Assembly: GCF_000156195.1 (NCBI RefSeq)
Contig: NZ_GG688317.1
Location: 475,254 to 539,253 of the forward strand
Direction of reading: 5' to 3'
DNA from: Bacteroides finegoldii DSM 17565
Lineage (GTDB): Bacteria; Bacteroidota; Bacteroidia; Bacteroidales; Bacteroidaceae
Length of the DNA stretch: 64,000 nt
Shown: one piece after another, positions 10,079-18,579 of the stretch
How positions within the stretch are numbered: the first letter of the stretch is position 1
Layout of the letters: the number at the start of each line of letters is the position of its first letter
Notes under the pieces: generated by a model
Told to the model about the DNA's origin: nothing
The model's input: the letters and a program-made list of their open reading frames with translations, nothing else
The model's database searches: none
Translations under genes and position numbers: made by a program

Positions 10079-10549
10079 ATGGCAGAGAATTTAATCATCG
10101 GCACAGGAAATAAGGAAGAGAAATACCGCGAATTACTTCCGCAACTACACGCTCTGGTAAGTACGGAAACGGATCTCATAGCTAACCTTGCCAACGTTGC
10201 AGCGGCGCTCAAACAGACTTTCGGTTTCTTTTGGGTAGGCTTTTACCTTGTGAAAGAGGATGAACTCGTACTGGGTCCGTTTCAGGGTCCCATTGCCTGC
10301 ACCCGCATCCGCCTCGGCAAAGGAGTTTGCGGCACAGCTTGGAAAGAGGCCCGGACACTGATTGTTCCTGACGTAGAACAGTTTCCCGGACACATTGCTT
10401 GTAGTTCGGACTCGAAATCGGAAATAGTAGTACCGATCCTCCAACAAGGTGAAGTCATTGGAGTGTTGGATATTGACAGTGATGAACTGGATAGTTTCGA
10501 CACTATCGACGCACGCTATCTGGAAGAGATTTGTACGTATATTGGATAA
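10079..10549 (+). CDS. msrC: Free methionine-(R)-sulfoxide reductase (GAF domain)
   Basis: A 156-residue single-GAF-domain protein of the usual length for fRMsr. It reduces free Met-(R)-sulfoxide in the cytoplasm with thioredoxin-type recycling. All three conserved cysteines are present: Cys74 in GPIACTRI, Cys84 in GKGVCGTAW and Cys108 in GHIACSSDS; in the E. coli enzyme the equivalent cysteines carry out catalysis and disulfide exchange. The SEIVVPI and GVLDIDSDE strands complete the family signature. The start lies 7 nt after the DUF4132-like stop, so it is the last gene of the rhomboid operon, hinting at a link to oxidative damage. Two strong hairpins follow. Confidence 0.92.
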   Translation: MAENLIIGTGNKEEKYRELLPQLHALVSTETDLIANLANVAAALKQTFGFFWVGFYLVKEDELVLGPFQGPIACTRIRLGKGVCGTAWKEARTLIVPDVEQFPGHIACSSDSKSEIVVPILQQGEVIGVLDIDSDELDSFDTIDARYLEEICTYIG

Positions 10550-10573
10550 GTTGGCGACCATGCAAACGTCCTG

Positions 10574-10610
10574 AAAAAACAGAGGCTCTGATTGAGTGAA
10601 TCAGAGCCTC
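10574..10610. terminator. Terminator hairpin after msrC
   Basis: A perfect 12-bp stem GAGGCTCTGATT/AATCAGAGCCTC (10582-10593 with 10599-10610) has a 5-nt loop. An A run on the left gives a U run on the minus strand and CGTTT follows on the plus strand, so it could serve either direction. Confidence 0.75.
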
Positions 10611-10620
10611 CGTTTACTAT

Positions 10621-10663
10621 AAATAGAGCCTCTGTTCGGATCAAACAGAGGCTCTATTTTTTT
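10621..10663. terminator. Second terminator hairpin between msrC and cbpM
   Basis: A perfect 16-bp stem (10621-10636 with 10644-10659) with a T run after it ends 2 nt from the cbpM stop codon. It shares the GAGGCTCTG core with the hairpin just upstream. It is suited to ending msrC transcripts and, with its 5' A residues, weakly to ending cbpM transcripts. Confidence 0.8.
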
Positions 10664-10985
10664 ACCAGTCCATATCTTCTATTTCGCGTTCCCGGTACAG
10701 CAGAAGTTGTTTGCGAAGCGAACTCATTTCGCGTCTCATATCTTCCATCTTTTCCAGTAAATGATGAATGGCATCGATCCCTTCCATATTGATGGATAAG
10801 TCGTAGTACATTCTGCTGTAACGCTCCACGTTCGGGAGTTCCGACAAAAGCAAATAATGTTCGCCGCCTTCGGTATGTACGTTAATCAAACCGCCCTCTT
10901 CCAACAAGTCGATGAATGAAGGCTCAATATGACATTTGTGACAGTATTCACTGACAATAATTAATTCGGTCTGCATAGTGCTCAT
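10662..10985 (-). CDS. cbpM: Chaperone modulator CbpM-like protein
   Basis: A 107-residue MerR-type helix-turn-helix protein without a sensor domain, followed by a coiled-coil tail (residues about 68-105, heptad-rich and charged). This is the layout of CbpM, which binds the J domain of CbpA and blocks its co-chaperone activity with DnaK. The gene starts 5 nt after the cbpA stop, the conserved cbpA-cbpM order. A second in-frame ATG three codons later is an equally possible start. Two Cys-containing residues near the start (CHKC) are of unclear meaning. It ends against a strong hairpin. Confidence 0.8.
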   Translation of the reverse strand: MSTMQTELIIVSEYCHKCHIEPSFIDLLEEGGLINVHTEGGEHYLLLSELPNVERYSRMYYDLSINMEGIDAIHHLLEKMEDMRREMSSLRKQLLLYREREIEDMDW

Positions 10986-10990
10986 TCATT

Positions 10991-11956
10991 TTAGTTCATA
11001 CTCTGTAATTGACGGAACAACTCTTTCTGTTTGTCGGTCAAGTTCGTAGGAATCTTGACGGAATAGGTCACAATCAAGTCACCGAATTGTCCTTCCTTCT
11101 TATAAACCGGGAATCCTTTACCTTTCAGTCGGACTTTCGTACCGTTCTGCGTTTCCGGTTTTATCTTCAGTTTCACTTTACCGTCCAGCGTGTCGATCAC
11201 TTTCTCACCTCCCAATACAGCAGAGTAAAGGTCTACTTCCACATCTACGTACAGGTCGTCGCCCAGGCGTTTGAACACCGGGTCTTCGGCTATCACAAAC
11301 GTAATGTACAAGTCACCCGCAGGTCCTCCGTTGACACCTTCGGCTCCGTAGCCTTTCAGTTTGATTACCTGTCCGTCGGCTACACCGGCAGGGATGGTAA
11401 TACGCACTTGTTTACCATTGACAGTCAATATTTGCTTATGCGTTTGAGCAGCATCACGAAGGGAAAGATGAAGTTCGGCATTAAAGTCCTGTCCGCGGAA
11501 TCCCGCAGAGCCTTGTCCTCTTCCTCCCCGATGTCCGAACATGGATTCGAAGAAATCTGAAAATCCACTGGCATTGCCACCGGAAAATCCCTCTCCATCG
11601 GAACTATACCAATAACTTCCGTTACCGTCGGAGAAACCTTGACCTGCACCACCGAATCCGCCGAAACCTCCCGCACCGCCATAGCCTCCGGCTTGTTGCT
11701 GTGCACGTTTCTGCGCTTCGAATTCATCGGCATGTTTCCAATGTTCTCCGTACTCGTCATACTTTTTACGTTTCTCGGGATCACTTAGTACTTCATTGGC
11801 TTCATTGATTTCCTGAAACTTATCCTTTGCACTCGGGTCATTAGGATTCAAGTCAGGATGATACTTTCGGGCCAACTTACGAAAAGCCTTTTTGATATCA
11901 TTCTGCGAAGCACTTTTGTCTACTCCAAGAATCTTGTAATAATCTATATAGGCCAT
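10991..11956 (-). CDS. cbpA: CbpA-like DnaJ co-chaperone
   Basis: A 321-residue class-II J protein. The N-terminal J domain (residues 1-70) has the essential HPD in YHPDLNP, a Gly/Phe-rich linker covers about residues 92-155, and two C-terminal peptide-binding domains follow. The Cys-rich zinc finger of classical DnaJ is absent, as in CbpA. It stimulates DnaK ATPase and delivers unfolded clients in the cytoplasm. The next gene, 5 nt away, encodes its probable inhibitor CbpM. The upstream region holds a sigma-54-like element rather than a standard Bacteroides box. Confidence 0.93.
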   Translation of the reverse strand: MAYIDYYKILGVDKSASQNDIKKAFRKLARKYHPDLNPNDPSAKDKFQEINEANEVLSDPEKRKKYDEYGEHWKHADEFEAQKRAQQQAGGYGGAGGFGGFGGAGQGFSDGNGSYWYSSDGEGFSGGNASGFSDFFESMFGHRGGRGQGSAGFRGQDFNAELHLSLRDAAQTHKQILTVNGKQVRITIPAGVADGQVIKLKGYGAEGVNGGPAGDLYITFVIAEDPVFKRLGDDLYVDVEVDLYSAVLGGEKVIDTLDGKVKLKIKPETQNGTKVRLKGKGFPVYKKEGQFGDLIVTYSVKIPTNLTDKQKELFRQLQSMN

Positions 11957-11989
11957 GTTTTATGAATTTAATCGTTCATACATCATACG

Positions 11990-12003
11990 GCAAATAACAC
12001 GCC
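11990..12003 (-). promoter_or_regulatory. Sigma-54-like -24/-12 element before cbpA
   Basis: On the minus strand TTGGCGTG-N4-TTGCC keeps the invariant GG-N10-GC spacing of sigma-54 promoters. It lies 34 nt before the cbpA ATG, and no TAnnTTTG box is present in the gap. This is a motif match only; a GG-N10-GC also occurs by chance. Confidence 0.45.
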
Positions 12004-12050
12004 AATCCCGCTTTTGGATGCAAAAATTAACAAGGATTAATACCTAATAC

Positions 12051-13754
12051 TTAATACTTGATATTCCTCTTTTCCAGCATCCGGAAGTCTTGCTTCTTCA
12101 TGCCCAAATCATCCAGCGGACGGGGTTCGTTGTGATCGTTCAGATAAACTCTCGGTTTTAAGACGTAGTGCGAAGCCGTTACAGATTGCGAATCATCCCG
12201 GTAAGGAGTTTCTATTCCGGCTAAAGACAACATGGTCGGAAAGAAAGAACTGCTGGAAGAAATATTCTTATCCTTATTATCCACAGCATTTTTCCAATGT
12301 TCGGGATAGGTTTCAAGGTAGTTGTCGGACATCCAGATGAGGAACGGCACGTGAAGTTGATAATAAGAAGGTACGGGAGAAGCGTGGAGGAACAGATGGC
12401 GGGAATCGTCGAAAATATCCTCACCATGATCGGAAGTGTAGAGCATGGCGGCATCTATCTGCTGTTTTTCCAACATGTGGATAAGGCGTGACAAGAAACT
12501 GTCCGTATAACGGATGGAGTTGTCATAGGCATTAACCAGGTTATCCCGGTATTTTCTTTCTGCTTCCATCGGATAATCGGGCGTAAAGAAAGCACTTTCC
12601 GACGGGTAACGTTCGCGGTAGTTAAAGTGAGAGCCGTAGGTGTGGAGCACGATGAATTGTTTCGTCGCACCTTTAGCCAGTTCCTGCTCCACCAATTTCA
12701 GAAGTTCGTCGTCAGAAGGATTATAGGAGGAGCTGACAGAATCTTCTTTTATAAAATCGTACGTATCGGCTTCCATTCCGAAGAAGTCAATAAACGAATG
12801 GTTGTAACGTTGGTTGGAGAAAAAGGCTGTCCGGAAACCTGCCTCTTTGAAAGCGGTGATGATTCCTTTCTGATGATAGATAGAATCATAGTTGCAGGCG
12901 GCAGCGTCCGACATCAACATGGGGACACTTTTATGTGTCGTATTCGACTCTGTCAGTACTTTCGGGAAAGCAATCAGACCCGATTGCCGGGATAAGAGCG
13001 GGTTTGTTTCACGTTCGTAACCATACAATTGCCAGTTCAGGGCACGGGAGGTTTCTCCTACGACCATTACGTATACTTCCCTTTTCTCTTTCGGATGCGT
13101 AGGCAGGGCATGGAAAGTAAAGTCCTTCGAAGTACGGTGATAATTCTGCGTCAAGGCGGTTCGTTGGAAGGCTAGACCTACGTTATAGCATACGTTCAGC
13201 GGATATAAATCGGACTTCAACTCATATCCCGGGTCCTGCATATATGCTCCGACAAGGCTAAGGAGGGAGATTCCAAAGACTATGGAGGCTCTCTTCCGTT
13301 CTCTGCGGATAAATTCTGCCGTGAGTTTCCGCTTGCGTACTATTGAAATGGTTCCCAATATCAAAGCGGGTACGTAGAGTATGATGACAGCAATAATGGC
13401 AGGTGTGAGGTTATCAAGCAGTTCCAGGGCTTCACTCGAATTGGTAGTCACCAGGTTCAGAAACATATCGACAGCGATAATGGACTGGCCGAACAAATAA
13501 AGCAATACAATCTGAAAGGCTCCGAAAAACAGGAACAGGAATAAAATCCAAAGCATCTTGCCACAGTTTCTCGACAAAGTCATCAACAGATAATAGCAGC
13601 CGAAAGGCAAAAGCACATTACACACCTTTGCCATCAACGGTAAAGGCTCTGTCAAACAGAGCACAAGGTTGGGTACTATCAAGATGAAGAGGAACAGATA
13701 AAACAAATGTTCCTGATTCTCCAACCAATTCTTTATATTCTTAAAAAGCTTCAT
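12051..13754 (-). CDS. Phosphoethanolamine transferase (sulfatase-like, inner membrane)
   Basis: The start is the ATG opening MKLFKNIKNW, 14 nt inside the upstream barrel gene; a longer ORF adds 12 residues of no apparent value. The 567-residue protein has about five N-terminal membrane helices (to about residue 190) and then a periplasmic alkaline-phosphatase-fold domain. Family motifs are intact: GETSRALNWQLYGYERETNP, with Thr the expected phosphoryl acceptor, HTYGSHFNY, and SDHGEDIFDD followed by HLFLHASP for zinc. EptA/EptC-type enzymes move phosphoethanolamine from phosphatidylethanolamine to lipid A, core sugars or other envelope glycans. The overlap with an outer-membrane barrel gene supports an envelope role; the acceptor is not deducible. 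Confidence 0.85.
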   Translation of the reverse strand: MKLFKNIKNWLENQEHLFYLFLFILIVPNLVLCLTEPLPLMAKVCNVLLPFGCYYLLMTLSRNCGKMLWILFLFLFFGAFQIVLLYLFGQSIIAVDMFLNLVTTNSSEALELLDNLTPAIIAVIILYVPALILGTISIVRKRKLTAEFIRRERKRASIVFGISLLSLVGAYMQDPGYELKSDLYPLNVCYNVGLAFQRTALTQNYHRTSKDFTFHALPTHPKEKREVYVMVVGETSRALNWQLYGYERETNPLLSRQSGLIAFPKVLTESNTTHKSVPMLMSDAAACNYDSIYHQKGIITAFKEAGFRTAFFSNQRYNHSFIDFFGMEADTYDFIKEDSVSSSYNPSDDELLKLVEQELAKGATKQFIVLHTYGSHFNYRERYPSESAFFTPDYPMEAERKYRDNLVNAYDNSIRYTDSFLSRLIHMLEKQQIDAAMLYTSDHGEDIFDDSRHLFLHASPVPSYYQLHVPFLIWMSDNYLETYPEHWKNAVDNKDKNISSSSSFFPTMLSLAGIETPYRDDSQSVTASHYVLKPRVYLNDHNEPRPLDDLGMKKQDFRMLEKRNIKY

Positions 13755-14940
13755 TGATATTAAAAATAAATCCGGTCTGGTGTTTGCCAAACCCTAAATC
13801 CAAACGTACATTTACTCTCTTCTTAAACTCCCAACGATAACCGAAACCATAATTAGGCAGAATATGCTTCGGAGTAAACTCGGAGAGTCGTGGAAAAATC
13901 GTTCCCGCTCCTGCCCATACAGCCACTCCATTCCGTTTCCAGACGTGTTGCCGGAGTTCTATTTGCGCATCCATTGCTCCTTTGTCCCGATAGCGTCCTT
14001 CGTAATATCCGCGCATGGAGTAAGAGCTTCCCAGCGTTGCCATCAATCCCCACGGGGTATCGCCATAGGTAAGCAATGTGTGGAATTGTCCTGCCAGCAC
14101 TCCGCCTTTCCATACGGGCTGATAATAGCTGGTAGTCAGTTCGGTGCTGCTAAACGCATATTTATTGCCGAGAAAAGCCGGGCTGAATCGCTGGTCTATC
14201 CGCAAGTAATAGCCGTGAGATGCATTTGTCAGGAAATCACGTGAATCGTAAAGGAGAGAAAGCCCCAGGCTGGTATTGGTGGTCCGTGCAGCCATTCCTT
14301 CCCATAGTTCCGGTTTATCAAAGTCCCGTCCGTCGATATAATCGAATATGGCCATCGGGCCGATGTAGAAGTTCTTTGCCAGCCGGAACATAAAATCGAC
14401 TTTCACCTGTGCTTGAAAACGTTTATAGTCGCTTTCATTATCAGAGTTGGCTCCATTGTCATATCCCCGTCCCCAATACAGGCTGGGGAAAGAATAGAAA
14501 TAGAGATTGTAGTTCAAGCGGTATTTGTCTTGCGGAAACAGATGGTTTCCACGGATTCCCAACAGATAGAAGCCGACCGTCGACACATCTCCGTAAAGAG
14601 AGACATTGGAAGGAGGAAGAAGCGAATCGTTCCGATCGGTGCGATATAGTCCGGCTGCCACCAGTCCGAGTCCGAACTTGGTGTCACTGGAATAATGGGG
14701 ACCACCTATCACACTGAAATCAAACTTTTTATTCTTTTTCTCCTTATTGGCGTCATTGAAGTAATCAAGAAACTTTTTAAAGAAGCTGCGCTTTGCCGGA
14801 ATGGAATCTTCCATGGTTACAGATATAGAATCCTCCGGCAGTTCAATTTTAGTAGAATGCAGCTGTGCGCCCAACGGGGTTTGTGTCAACAACAAAAGCG
14901 CGAATATGATTAGCCTGTTCTGTCTAGTATTCATAATCAT
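13741..14940 (-). CDS. BamA/TamA-family (surface antigen D15-like) outer-membrane barrel
   Basis: A 399-residue protein with a signal peptide (hydrophobic FALLLLTQTPLGAQ, cleavage near residue 25). After a charged linker come alternating amphipathic beta-strands. A SMRGYYEGRYRD segment resembles the conserved RGY/F loop of the Omp85 superfamily, and the chain ends in Phe, as barrel substrates of BAM do. There is no POTRA-length N-terminal region, so it is a short, barrel-only member. The 3' end overlaps the phosphoethanolamine transferase gene by 14 nt. A second in-frame ATG at codon 3 could be the start. The function is unknown. Confidence 0.75.
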   Translation of the reverse strand: MIMNTRQNRLIIFALLLLTQTPLGAQLHSTKIELPEDSISVTMEDSIPAKRSFFKKFLDYFNDANKEKKNKKFDFSVIGGPHYSSDTKFGLGLVAAGLYRTDRNDSLLPPSNVSLYGDVSTVGFYLLGIRGNHLFPQDKYRLNYNLYFYSFPSLYWGRGYDNGANSDNESDYKRFQAQVKVDFMFRLAKNFYIGPMAIFDYIDGRDFDKPELWEGMAARTTNTSLGLSLLYDSRDFLTNASHGYYLRIDQRFSPAFLGNKYAFSSTELTTSYYQPVWKGGVLAGQFHTLLTYGDTPWGLMATLGSSYSMRGYYEGRYRDKGAMDAQIELRQHVWKRNGVAVWAGAGTIFPRLSEFTPKHILPNYGFGYRWEFKKRVNVRLDLGFGKHQTGFIFNINEAF

Positions 14941-14962
14941 AAGAAGTAGAAAACTTTGCGGA

Positions 14963-14970
14963 CAAAGTTA
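14963..14970 (-). promoter_or_regulatory. Bacteroides -7 box for the barrel/transferase pair
   Basis: TAACTTTG on the minus strand, 22 nt before the barrel gene ATG, fits TAnnTTTG. No -33 TTTG was found at the right spacing. Confidence 0.45.
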
Positions 14971-15029
14971 GTTTCAAACTTCCTATAAAAACAGATATTC
15001 AGGCGCTTTTGTTGTTCCGGATTTCCTTT

Positions 15030-16043
15030 TTAACGTTTTAAAAGTCTTATAAACTCGTCTACATCCTCCTCTGTGGTATCAAAAGAAGTCACCAGACGGA
15101 TTCCATTCTTCTCTTCGTCCCAAAAATAAAAGAAGTAAGACTCTAGCATCCGGTCGATAACCGGGCGGGGCATGGTGAGGAATAACTGGTTACTTTCGGC
15201 TCTTTGAGTGAAAGTTACTTCGGGCAGTTTCTTCAATTCAGTGTAAAGTTTGGCAGCCATTGCATTGGCATGGTTGGCATTCTTCAGCCAGAGGTTATCT
15301 GTGAGGTATGCCGTAAACTGGCAAGAGAGGTAACGCATCTTCGAAGCGAGCTGGGCGGATTGCTTACGGATGAAGCGGGCTTCCGGTTGCAGGTCTTTAT
15401 TAAATACAATCACGCACTCTCCCATCATCAGTCCGTTCTTCGTTCCGCCAAAACTAAGAATATCGACTCCGCAGTCTACTGTCAGTTCCTTTAAGGAAAG
15501 ATTCAAAGCGGCACAGGCGTTGGCTATTCTGGCTCCGTCCATGTGTACATACATACCATTCAGATGGGCAAAGTCTGTCAGACGTTTCAATTCTTCGGGA
15601 GTATAGATGGTGCCAAGTTCGGTACATTGGGAGATGTAGAGGGCTCTGGGTTGTGAATGGTGCTGATCGCCGAAACCATGCAGATAAGATTGCATCAATT
15701 CCGGGGTAAGTTTACCGTCAGGAGTGGCAATCGGGCGAATCTGACAACCTGTCATTTTCACAGGAGAGCCGCATTCATCTACATAGATATGAGCCGTTTC
15801 CGCACAAAAGATGGAATGATACGGACGGGTCATCAGCTGCAATGCTACCACGTTGCTACCCGTTCCGTTAAATACAAACAAGGGGACACAGTTGGGCGTA
15901 AAGGTTTCCTTTATCTTCGCTACGGCTTCTTCTGTCCATTTATCATCGCCATATCCTAAAGAATGGTCTATATTAGCCCGGTTCAATGCTTCCATTACCA
16001 ACGGATGCACACCGGAATTATTGTCGGAGGCAAAACTTCTCAT
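15030..16043 (-). CDS. ltaE: Low-specificity L-threonine aldolase
   Basis: A 337-residue PLP enzyme of fold type I with the usual family length. It cleaves L-threonine/allo-threonine to glycine and acetaldehyde in the cytoplasm. Recognisable signatures are the N-terminal RSFASDNNSGVHP, HIYVDECGSP, the VHMDGARIANA aspartate region that holds the PLP ring, and DILSFGGTKNGLM with the Schiff-base lysine. The gene is single, between the barrel gene and a small winged-helix gene. It may supply glycine or degrade threonine. No clear TAnnTTTG box was found in front (only a near match TTACTTTG). Confidence 0.92.
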   Translation of the reverse strand: MRSFASDNNSGVHPLVMEALNRANIDHSLGYGDDKWTEEAVAKIKETFTPNCVPLFVFNGTGSNVVALQLMTRPYHSIFCAETAHIYVDECGSPVKMTGCQIRPIATPDGKLTPELMQSYLHGFGDQHHSQPRALYISQCTELGTIYTPEELKRLTDFAHLNGMYVHMDGARIANACAALNLSLKELTVDCGVDILSFGGTKNGLMMGECVIVFNKDLQPEARFIRKQSAQLASKMRYLSCQFTAYLTDNLWLKNANHANAMAAKLYTELKKLPEVTFTQRAESNQLFLTMPRPVIDRMLESYFFYFWDEEKNGIRLVTSFDTTEEDVDEFIRLLKR

Positions 16044-16130
16044 TGTTTCTTACATTTTAATTCGTGATGCAAAGTAACAGAATTATTTCCGGAAATCCAT
16101 TGAAAGGAAGATACATAAAGCAGAAAAAGG

Positions 16131-16186
16131 ATAAAAAACGAGAATCTCCGAAGTGCTGACTATGCTGTCATTCCTCCGGAGATTCT
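16131..16186 (-). terminator. Terminator after the winged-helix gene
   Basis: A 10-bp stem AGAATCTCCG/CGGAGATTCT (16141-16150 with 16177-16186) is followed on the minus strand by CGTTTTTTA. It lies 28 nt past the stop of the 72-aa gene. Confidence 0.75.
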
Positions 16187-16214
16187 TCTGTTCTCGTTAA
16201 AGCGTCAAACTCTT

Positions 16215-16433
16215 TCAGCCAATATAAACATTCACACAGAGATATACATAAAGCTCTTCATCGCACTGATCGAACTCTATTTTGCTCTCTCTTGACAACC
16301 ACCCCAAAGCGGCACCCAGCTCTTTATCTTTCAGCCCGGATTTTCTCTTCAAAAGTCCATAGCTCCACTTCTCATTATTGCTAAGCAGTTGCCAAACCTT
16401 ACCGGCATTCACACCGATTTCATTTCTGTTCAT
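16215..16433 (-). CDS. Small winged helix-turn-helix domain protein
   Basis: A 72-residue protein matching the small Bacteroides winged-helix family: MNRNEIGVNAGKVWQLL, then SYGLLKRKSGLKDKELGAALGWLSRESKI as the helix-turn-helix, and a beta wing ending the chain. Proteins of this family are stand-alone DNA-binding-like domains with no effector part; their targets are not known. It is transcribed alone on the minus strand, divergent from poxB across a 263-nt gap, and has its own terminator. A regulatory role at poxB is possible from position only. Confidence 0.8.
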   Translation of the reverse strand: MNRNEIGVNAGKVWQLLSNNEKWSYGLLKRKSGLKDKELGAALGWLSRESKIEFDQCDEELYVYLCVNVYIG

Positions 16434-16671
16434 TTTTCTAGAGTAATTAAGAGGTTTAATACATTAGGTTAAGATTTCGCCTATAAAGATAACAAAAGGA
16501 TATTGCAATTGTTTATACATCTTTACTAAAAAGTTGTTACAGAATTAATTTTAACATAAAAGCGGTGATGTGTCCCGACACAAAGGCGTTATTAGCATAT
16601 GTTAAATCAGTAACTTTTCTTTGCAGCCATCTGTTATTACAATAAAAATCAATCCTAAACCAATTACAGCT

Positions 16672-16728
16672 ATGGCAAAAAAAATAAGCAGAACAGTTGA
16701 TAGATACTCTGGTAAAATCCGGAGTTGA
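16672..16728 (+). other. Original poxB start region, frameshifted
   Basis: ATG GCA AAA AAA ATA AGC continues as AGA ACA GTT and stops at TGA 16726-16728. Dropping one A after AGC restores GAA CAG TTG and joins the poxB frame. The run of eight A at 16677-16684 is nearby, but losing an A there would create a TAA, so the extra base is better placed at 16690. Confidence 0.7.
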
Positions 16729-18412
16729 ACGCATCTACGCCGTAACAGGCGACAGTCTGAATGAAGTAAACGAAGCAGTCAGAAAAAACGATCAAATAAA
16801 ATGGATACATGTGCGCCACGAAGAAACAGGGGCGTATGCCGCTGCGGCAGAAGCACAACTGACCGGTCGCCCGGGATGCTGCGCGGGAAGTAGTGGGCCG
16901 GGACATGTTCATCTGATTAACGGCTTGTATGACGCACACCGGTCCGGCGCACCGGTAATCGCCATCGCCTCTACAATTCCTACCGGAGAGTTCGGTACGG
17001 AATATTTTCAGGAGACAAATACCATCAAACTTTTTAACGATTGCAGTTATTATAATGAAGTAGCCACTACTCCCACACAATTTCCACGTATGCTCCAGTC
17101 GGCCATACAAACGGCTGTCACCCGCAAAGGGGTGTCCGTTATCGGGCTTCCGGGTGACTTGGCAAAGGCTTCTGCCGTTACCGTCGACTCGTCGGTTATC
17201 AACTATCCTGCCCCACCGGAAGTTTGTCCGTCGGAAGAAGATCTGGCTCAATTAGCTGACATGTTAAACAAACATACACGTATCACTCTTTTCTGCGGCA
17301 TCGGTTGCCGGGGAGCTCACGAGGAAGTGATCGCGCTTTCCGAGAAGCTGAATGCTCCGGTGGTATATACTTTCAAAGGAAAGATGGAGGTGCAATATGA
17401 AAATCCGTATGAAGTGGGTATGACCGGATTGTTGGGAATGCCGTCAGGCTATTACAGTATGCATGAAGCCGAAGTGCTTCTCATGCTCGGCACAGACTTT
17501 CCTTATTCCGCTTTCCTGCCGGATGACATCAAGATAGCACAGATTGATATAAAGCCCGAACGTCTGGGACGTCGTGCAAAGGTGGATATCGGACTTTGCG
17601 GTGATGTTAAACTGAGCATCCAAAGTCTATTGCGTATGCTGAATCCGAAGACAGATGATTCGTTCCTGTTGAAACAACTCAAAAGATATGAAGGCGTAAA
17701 GAAGGATCTAGCTGCTTACACGGAAGATAAAGGCGACGTAAATAAGATTCATCCCGAATATGTGATGTCCGAAATAGACAAACTAAGTTCGGACGATGCT
17801 GTGTTCACAGTAGATACGGGAATGACTTGTGTGTGGGGAGCACGTTATCTGCAAGCGACAGGCAAACGCCACATGCTGGGTTCTTTCAATCATGGTTCTA
17901 TGGCAAATGCTTTGCCGCAAGCCATCGGTGCCGCACTAGCTTATCCGGATCGCCAGGTAGTGGCGCTTTGCGGAGATGGTGGCTTGTCTATGACTTTAGG
18001 AGACTTGGAAACCGTTGTACAATATAAGTTACCAATTAAAATTATCGTATTCAACAACCGTTCATTGGGAATGGTGAAGTTGGAAATGGAAGTGGACGGA
18101 TTGCCGGACTGGCAGACAAATATGTTGAATCCAGACTTTGCTCAAGTGGCCGAAGCGATGGGAATGGCAGGGTTTAATGTCAGCGATCCGGAAGAGGTGT
18201 TGACTACCTTACTTAATGCATTCGAACTGGATGGTCCGGTACTTGTCAATATCATGACTGATCCGAATGCACTGGCCATGCCTCCGAAAATTGAATTCGG
18301 ACAAATGGTGGGTTTTGCACAGTCGATGTACAAGTTGTTAATCAACGGCCGCTCACAAGAAGTAATTGATACCATCAATTCTAACTTTAAGCATATACGG
18401 GAGGTATTTTAA
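16697..18412 (+). CDS. poxB: PoxB-like pyruvate:quinone oxidoreductase (start codon out of frame)
   Basis: The body encodes a full thiamine-diphosphate enzyme of about 571 residues: Pyr domain with GDSLNEVNEA and the HVRHEETGAYAAAAEAQLTG glutamate region, a central FAD-type domain, and a ThDP-binding GDGGLSM...N(N)RSLGMVK block. PoxB decarboxylates pyruvate to acetate at the membrane and passes electrons to quinone. The problem is the start. The natural-looking ATG at 16672 reads MAKKIS and then goes out of frame, stopping at 16728. One extra base near 16690 separates it from the EQLIDTLVKSGV frame. As written, the only start in frame is a TTG at 16697. The coordinates follow the open frame; the gene may be a true pseudogene, a sequencing error, or use TTG. 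A terminator follows. Confidence 0.8.
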   Translation: MIDTLVKSGVERIYAVTGDSLNEVNEAVRKNDQIKWIHVRHEETGAYAAAAEAQLTGRPGCCAGSSGPGHVHLINGLYDAHRSGAPVIAIASTIPTGEFGTEYFQETNTIKLFNDCSYYNEVATTPTQFPRMLQSAIQTAVTRKGVSVIGLPGDLAKASAVTVDSSVINYPAPPEVCPSEEDLAQLADMLNKHTRITLFCGIGCRGAHEEVIALSEKLNAPVVYTFKGKMEVQYENPYEVGMTGLLGMPSGYYSMHEAEVLLMLGTDFPYSAFLPDDIKIAQIDIKPERLGRRAKVDIGLCGDVKLSIQSLLRMLNPKTDDSFLLKQLKRYEGVKKDLAAYTEDKGDVNKIHPEYVMSEIDKLSSDDAVFTVDTGMTCVWGARYLQATGKRHMLGSFNHGSMANALPQAIGAALAYPDRQVVALCGDGGLSMTLGDLETVVQYKLPIKIIVFNNRSLGMVKLEMEVDGLPDWQTNMLNPDFAQVAEAMGMAGFNVSDPEEVLTTLLNAFELDGPVLVNIMTDPNALAMPPKIEFGQMVGFAQSMYKLLINGRSQEVIDTINSNFKHIREVF

Positions 18413-18450
18413 GTTATTCTCTTTTTAAGATCTTCAATACCTCTCCCAAA

Positions 18451-18500
18451 GTATGACTTACTATTATTGCTAATCGCAATAAGGTAAGTCATACCTTTTT
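18451..18500 (+). terminator. Terminator after poxB
   Basis: An 11-bp stem GTATGACTTAC/GTAAGTCATAC (18451-18461 with 18484-18494), with an inner ATTGC/GCAAT pairing, is followed by CTTTTT. Confidence 0.85.
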
Positions 18501-18548
18501 ATTGTCTATTTTATAGTCTATCTTGAAGTGGAAATCATTTTATTTTCT

Positions 18549-18556
18549 TATGTTTG
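18549..18556 (+). promoter_or_regulatory. Bacteroides -7 box before a 61-codon ORF
   Basis: TATGTTTG fits TAnnTTTG and lies 24 nt before the ATG at 18580. A TTG at 18523-18525 is the only -33 candidate and is a few bases too far. Confidence 0.3.
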
Positions 18557-18579
18557 CAATTATCAAAAAGTAAAAACAC

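Noticed and set aside
11009..11560. ORF of 183 codons on the plus strand across cbpA
   Set aside because: It is a shadow of the J-protein gene; its product has no domain.
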